From Candidatus Nanohalarchaeota archaeon (GTDB taxonomy: Archaea > EX4484-52 > B79-G9): a DNA stretch of 9,003 nucleotides. Position 1 is the first letter of the stretch; each line of letters starts with the position of its first letter. The notes beneath the pieces were generated by a model. That model did no database searches. It saw nothing but the letters and a program-made list of their open reading frames with translations, and was not told the origin of the DNA. The translations under genes were made by a program, and so were the position numbers. The stretch lies in assembly GCA_030635525.1 (NCBI GenBank), contig DAOVYR010000029.1:1-9003 (forward strand), in the 5' to 3' direction. Shown here piece by piece: positions 6,511-9,003 of this stretch.

Positions 6511-8040
6511 GGTTCTATTAAGCAATGTTTATAACATATTAGGTGAATGATTACGAAAGAAAACATTTTGATAATTGGTGCAGGTCCTGCAGGTATGAGT
6601 TGCGCAATGGAATTGTGCAAGGCAGGAAAAAAATCTATTATTATAGAGAAAGAGAACTGTATTGGTGGCCTGGCCAGGACATTTGAGTTCAGAGAAAGCG
6701 ATTTACTATTTAGAACAGACATTGGCCCCCATAGATTCTTTTCCAAGAATAGATATCTATATAGATTCATTGAAGATTTACTAAATGAAAATTGGATTTC
6801 AGTAAAAAGACAGACAAGACAATTCATTGATGGCAAGTTCTACGACTATCCGGTTAATGCAACCCAGGCTTTTAAAAATATAGGACCACTCAGAGGAGCA
6901 GCGATGGGCTTCTCTTATGCTCGTGGATTTATAAAATACCAAATTTGCAAAAATAAGATTATGAATTTCGAAGACTATATTGTCGCCAATTTTGGAAAGA
7001 ATTTAGGAGAATTCAATATGCTTAACTATACCGAGAAGATCTGGGGCATCCCGTGCAGTGAAATACATCCTGATTGGGCAAAGCAAAGAATCAAAGGTTT
7101 AAACCTAATTTCTGCAGTCAAAGACGCTCTATTTAAGAAAAAAAACAAAGATATTCCTAAAACATTAGTTGATACTTTCTATTATCCTAAATATGGAACT
7201 GGTTTAATATATGACACGATAGCTGAAAAAATTAAAAAATGCGGGAGTATAATAAAAACAAGCAGCTATCCTACCCAGATTTATCATGAGAATGCAAAAA
7301 TCACAAAAATCAAACTGAATATTAATGGAAAAAAACAGGAAATTACGCCATCAACATTGATAAATACGATTCCTATTACTGAATTCATAAGATTGCTCAG
7401 CCCTTCACCACCAAAAGCAGTTGTTGATGCAGTTAAGCACCTTAAGTGGAGAGCACAAGTCTATCTGTTTGTTACTCTTGATAAAAAAAGAATAACCAAT
7501 GACAATTGGATATATTTTCCAAATAAGGAGATACCATTTGGAAGAGTCGCGGAGATGAAAAATTTTAGTAAAGAAATGAGTCCGAAAGATAAAACCTCGC
7601 TATTTATCGAGTTCTTTGTCAATGAAAATGATAAGATATGGAATTTACCAAAGGAGAAGTTGCTTGAGTTATCAATGAAGCATTTTGAGACAATGGGGTT
7701 ATTTACTAGAAAAGACATTAGAAACTGCTATTTATTAAGAAAGAAGAACGTTTATCCTTCGTATGATCTGGATTATCTTAAGCATCTTAAGGTAATCAAG
7801 GATTACCTTAACCGATTTGAAAATATGGATTATATAGGCAGATCCGGAAGGTTTCAGTATACTAATCAAGATCATAGCCTGGAGATGGGTATACTTGCGG
7901 CCAGAGGTATCATTGAAAATAAGAGATATGATTTTGAGACGGTTGGTTCTGAGAACGAATATTTTGAGAAAGGATTTATAAGAAATGATAAAACTCAGAG
8001 AAGAACAGTAAATGATTTATTGAATAAATAAAGAGATGTA
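5885..8040 (+). other. compositional island (probable replaced or acquired segment)
   Basis: Outside this interval the plus strand is C- and A-rich regardless of coding direction: 181-300, under a minus-strand gene, has 17 G and 36 C. From about 5885-5940 to about 8040 the bias disappears or reverses. Asp codons change from 9/9 GAC (4785-5465) to 18 GAT and 7 GAC (6547-8031). After about 8045 the C/A bias returns: 8221-8400 has 22 G and 44 C. The borders are approximate and judged by eye. The segment holds the last two thirds of the flippase-like gene and all of the flavoprotein gene. Confidence 0.75.
6547..8031 (+). CDS. FAD-dependent oxidoreductase, UDP-galactopyranose-mutase/amine-oxidase-like
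   Basis: A 494-residue flavoprotein. The N-terminal dinucleotide fold is ILIIGAGPAGMS (7-18), with E34 at the ribose position and GGLART (40-45). DIGPHRFFSKN follows, as in UGM- and protoporphyrinogen-oxidase-like enzymes. The C-terminal FAD-contact motif is GRSGRFQYTNQDHSLEMG (from G431), close to the GR...Y.NMDQ motif of UDP-galactopyranose mutase. Length is somewhat above the roughly 370-400 residues of classical bacterial UGM, so a related sugar- or lipid-modifying flavoenzyme is equally possible. GGTGA at 6542-6546 abuts the ATG with no spacer. The gene lies wholly inside the compositional island (18 of 25 Asp codons GAT), 36 bases after the flippase-like gene, and was probably acquired together with that gene's 3' part. 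Confidence 0.87.
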   Translation: MITKENILIIGAGPAGMSCAMELCKAGKKSIIIEKENCIGGLARTFEFRESDLLFRTDIGPHRFFSKNRYLYRFIEDLLNENWISVKRQTRQFIDGKFYDYPVNATQAFKNIGPLRGAAMGFSYARGFIKYQICKNKIMNFEDYIVANFGKNLGEFNMLNYTEKIWGIPCSEIHPDWAKQRIKGLNLISAVKDALFKKKNKDIPKTLVDTFYYPKYGTGLIYDTIAEKIKKCGSIIKTSSYPTQIYHENAKITKIKLNINGKKQEITPSTLINTIPITEFIRLLSPSPPKAVVDAVKHLKWRAQVYLFVTLDKKRITNDNWIYFPNKEIPFGRVAEMKNFSKEMSPKDKTSLFIEFFVNENDKIWNLPKEKLLELSMKHFETMGLFTRKDIRNCYLLRKKNVYPSYDLDYLKHLKVIKDYLNRFENMDYIGRSGRFQYTNQDHSLEMGILAARGIIENKRYDFETVGSENEYFEKGFIRNDKTQRRTVNDLLNK

Positions 8041-8122
8041 TAATAATGACCATCATAACGAACAAAATGCATCTACACAGGAAATACCGGTTATTGGATT
8101 TCCGTATCATCACTGAAAAAAT

Positions 8123-8372
8123 ATCCATACACCATCGATAGGCATCTTCATAAACTGCCTCAAAAAAGAAAAAACTAAAATACTCAATAATATTGACAAT
8201 TGCAGACCACAGTCAGTCAAAAGGCATCAACGGCCACGACCACTAGGACAAAGGAGAAAAATACATCCCATTCATACTCTACGACAAAAACATCCAAAAA
8301 GGAAAAACAATCAATGAAGAACACAACATCCTGTCAGTAACACCAATAATAAGAAACGCCCTAAAAATTTAA
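8123..8372 (+). pseudogene. remnant of alkaline-phosphatase/sulfatase-superfamily protein (C-terminal end)
   Basis: No intact frame, but joined fragments give a recognisable family C-terminus. SIGIFINCLKKEK is in one frame (from 8135). In the next frame come ILTIADHSQSKGINGHDH (about 8187-8240), an in-frame TAG at 8241, then DKGEKYIPFILYDKNIQ and TINEEHNILSVTPIIRNALKI with stop TAA at 8370-8372. The Asp-His pair and Gly-His match the metal ligands (ADHG...GHG) of sulfatase, type I phosphodiesterase and alkaline-phosphatase proteins, and the segment from GEKY to LKI matches their usual ending. At least one frameshift and one stop disable it. Frames upstream to 8046 contain further stops. Relatives could hydrolyse or transfer phosphate- or sulfate-linked groups on surface glycans. 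Composition is native-type (C/A-rich), so it predates the island or lies outside it. Confidence 0.75.
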
Positions 8373-8380
8373 CATCCACA
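8331..8380 (+). repeat. copy A of duplicated phosphatase-remnant 3' end
   Basis: Positions 8331-8380 match 8534-8583 without gaps at about 42 of 50 bases (by eye, offset 203). The block covers the last 13 codons and the stop of the remnant plus a few bases after it. Confidence 0.8.
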
Positions 8381-8418
8381 TTGAGCTAACAATCATTTGA
8401 CACCAAAGGTATTTGAAC

Positions 8419-8537
8419 ACCATAGACAGACAACAAATCCACCTGCTCAAACAAAAAAGTCAGTGCCCAAGCAAAGCACCTGTGACCTAAAGCGAAGCTT
8501 TACGGTCGCTCTGATTGCCAGCCTTTCTGAAGGCTGT
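8419..8537 (+). repeat. structured dispersed repeat, copy 2
   Basis: Second copy of the element at 1920-2051, in the same orientation. Hairpin A is GTGACC 8482-8487 and TAAAGC 8488-8493, loop GAA, GCTTTA 8497-8502, bulged C, GGTCGC 8504-8509. Hairpin B is CAGCCTT 8519-8525, loop TCTG, AAGGCTG 8530-8536. The differences from copy 1 within 1993-2051 (A to T, C to T) fall outside both stems. The extra tandem hairpin of copy 1 is missing. No open frame is present. Confidence 0.85.
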
Positions 8538-8583
8538 CAGTAACATCAATCATAAGAAACACCCTGTAGATTTAACATCAAGA
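8534..8583 (+). repeat. copy B of duplicated phosphatase-remnant 3' end
   Basis: Second copy of the 3' end found at 8331-8380. In the old register it reads L-S-V-T-S-I-I-R-N-T-L-stop-I-stop, so it has gained a TAG while keeping the original TAA. It begins within the last bases of repeat hairpin B, as copy B of the epimerase end begins within or at the end of the repeat hairpins at the other site. Confidence 0.8.
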
Positions 8584-8602
8584 TTTACAAACAATGTGCG
8601 TG

Positions 8603-8673
8603 TGTCAACAACCGCCGGTCAATAGACCGGCAGCATGCCTTGCATACCCACAAATATCGCCAAATTGTTGACA
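8603..8673. other. nested hairpin with AATA loop, first of a pair
   Basis: Outer arms TGTCAACAA (8603-8611) and TTGTTGACA (8665-8673) are perfectly complementary over 9 bases. Inside is a perfect 7-base stem, GCCGGTC (8614-8620) and GACCGGC (8625-8631), with an AATA loop. Possible roles are a structured non-coding RNA, a palindromic repeat or a miniature inverted element. No known RNA family was recognised. Confidence 0.75.
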
Positions 8674-8724
8674 TGCAAAGATTCCACATGCCGCTACTCA
8701 ATAGAGTAGCGGAATCTTTAGCAT
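8673..8724. other. nested hairpin with AATA loop, second of a pair
   Basis: Outer arms ATGCAAAGATT (8673-8683) and AATCTTT-A-GCAT (8713-8724) pair over 11 bases with one bulged A. Inside is a perfect 9-base stem, CCGCTACTC (8691-8699) and GAGTAGCGG (8704-8712), again with an AATA loop. It directly abuts the first hairpin. TTTAAAAAAAG follows at 8724-8734. It is not an obvious archaeal terminator, because no T-run follows on either strand in the right place. Confidence 0.8.
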
Positions 8725-8792
8725 TTAAAAAAAGCGCCCTATAACGTAAGCTAAGAGTTATGATCCATCAGATAATCAATTCTAGAAAGTTT

Positions 8793-8797
8793 AGGTG
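8793..8797 (+). promoter_or_regulatory. AGGTG ribosome-binding site of the right-edge gene
   Basis: AGGTG lies eight bases before ATG 8806 and supports that start. A weak TATA-like CTATAA at 8739-8744 could provide a promoter with a leader of about 40 bases, but this is speculative. Confidence 0.55.
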
Positions 8798-8805
8798 CAA
8801 CCACA

Positions 8806-9003
8806 ATGAAAAAAGACAACAAAATCTGGCTCATCATCCTCGCATCAGTCTCAGTATACCTGGCAATGTGCATATACGCAGACTTTGGCAAACTCACAAT
8901 AGCAATAAGCGAATTCTACTGGCCCTATCTTTTCATCCTCTTCGCCCTCACCACCGCAAACTATCTCTTACGATTCATAAAATGGGACTACTTCCTAAAA
9001 AAA
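8806..9003 (+). CDS. flippase-like (LPG-synthase membrane family) protein, N-terminal part only
   Basis: Open from ATG 8806 to the right edge, 66 codons visible. The Lys/Asp head MKKDNK precedes a membrane helix (IWLIILASVSVYLAMCIYA), then DFGKLTIAISEF and a second helix, with WPYLFILFALTTANYLL before RFIKWDYFLKK. The pattern NYLLRxxKWxYxL after a Trp-containing second helix is typical of the N-terminus of PF03706 flippase-like proteins, the same family as the gene at 5488-6510, although the two N-termini are not obviously close paralogues. Codons are native C/A-type. It lies downstream of the paired hairpins and the phosphatase remnant. Family assignment from 66 residues is reasonable but not certain; function (handling of lipid-linked sugars or lipid modification) is inferred. 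Confidence 0.7.
   Translation, partial: MKKDNKIWLIILASVSVYLAMCIYADFGKLTIAISEFYWPYLFILFALTTANYLLRFIKWDYFLKK

Noticed and set aside
8046..8141. Short frame MTIITNKMHLH..., faintly like the start of the flippase-like protein (TTIIKNKK)
   Set aside because: Only about 31 codons. The resemblance needs gaps and lies in A/C-rich sequence where chance matches are common; not convincing as a second truncated copy.
8673..8734. Paired hairpins as a classical intrinsic terminator
   Set aside because: The second hairpin is followed by an A-run rather than a T-run on the plus strand. On the minus strand the T-run precedes the stem, so the geometry does not fit.

Overview
The window is a cell-surface glycan (polysaccharide, glycolipid or protein-glycosylation) gene cluster. 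It most likely comes from an uncultivated archaeon. The archaeal reading rests on GTGA/GGTGA ribosome-binding sites close to starts, TATA-like boxes, one gene that looks leaderless, and the gene mix: AglD/LPG-synthase-type flippase-like proteins, a dolichol-phosphate-mannose-synthase-like GT2 and a GT-C membrane glycosyltransferase. I cannot name the lineage. The + strand is strongly C- and A-rich whichever strand is coding, which suggests replication-linked strand asymmetry.

Layout: (1) 1-746, minus strand, a GT4 glycosyltransferase cut by the left edge. It diverges from (2) 846-1826, an NAD-dependent sugar-nucleotide epimerase resembling CDP-paratose/tyvelose 2-epimerases. (3) 1827-2131 is non-coding. 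It carries copy 1 of a structured repeat, bracketed by a diverged duplication of the epimerase 3' end. (4) 2132-5465 holds three closely spaced genes: a GT2, a GT-C multi-membrane glycosyltransferase and a DPM1-like GT2. (5) 5488-6510 is an AglD-like flippase-domain membrane protein whose DNA composition switches abruptly about one third of the way in. (6) 6547-8031 is a UDP-galactopyranose-mutase/amine-oxidase-like flavoprotein with the new composition. (7) 8032-8805 has no intact gene. It holds a decayed alkaline-phosphatase/sulfatase-superfamily remnant, copy 2 of the structured repeat (again bracketed by a duplicated gene end) and a pair of strong nested hairpins with AATA loops. (8) 8806 to the right edge is the start of a second flippase-like membrane protein.

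Together the genes could make and modify an activated sugar (epimerase, UGM-like flavoenzyme), load sugars onto a polyprenyl carrier or lipid (DPM1-like, GT2, GT4), move or regulate lipid-linked intermediates (flippase-like proteins) and transfer sugars outside the membrane (GT-C enzyme). The substrates cannot be read from sequence.

The two most unusual signals are: (a) a roughly 120-130 bp hairpin-rich repeat found twice, each time just downstream of a gene end and each time followed by a diverged second copy of that gene's own 3' end; and (b) a composition island, about 5.89-8.04 kb, whose left border lies in frame inside a gene just after a conserved motif. This looks like homologous replacement, or less interestingly a strain-chimeric assembly.
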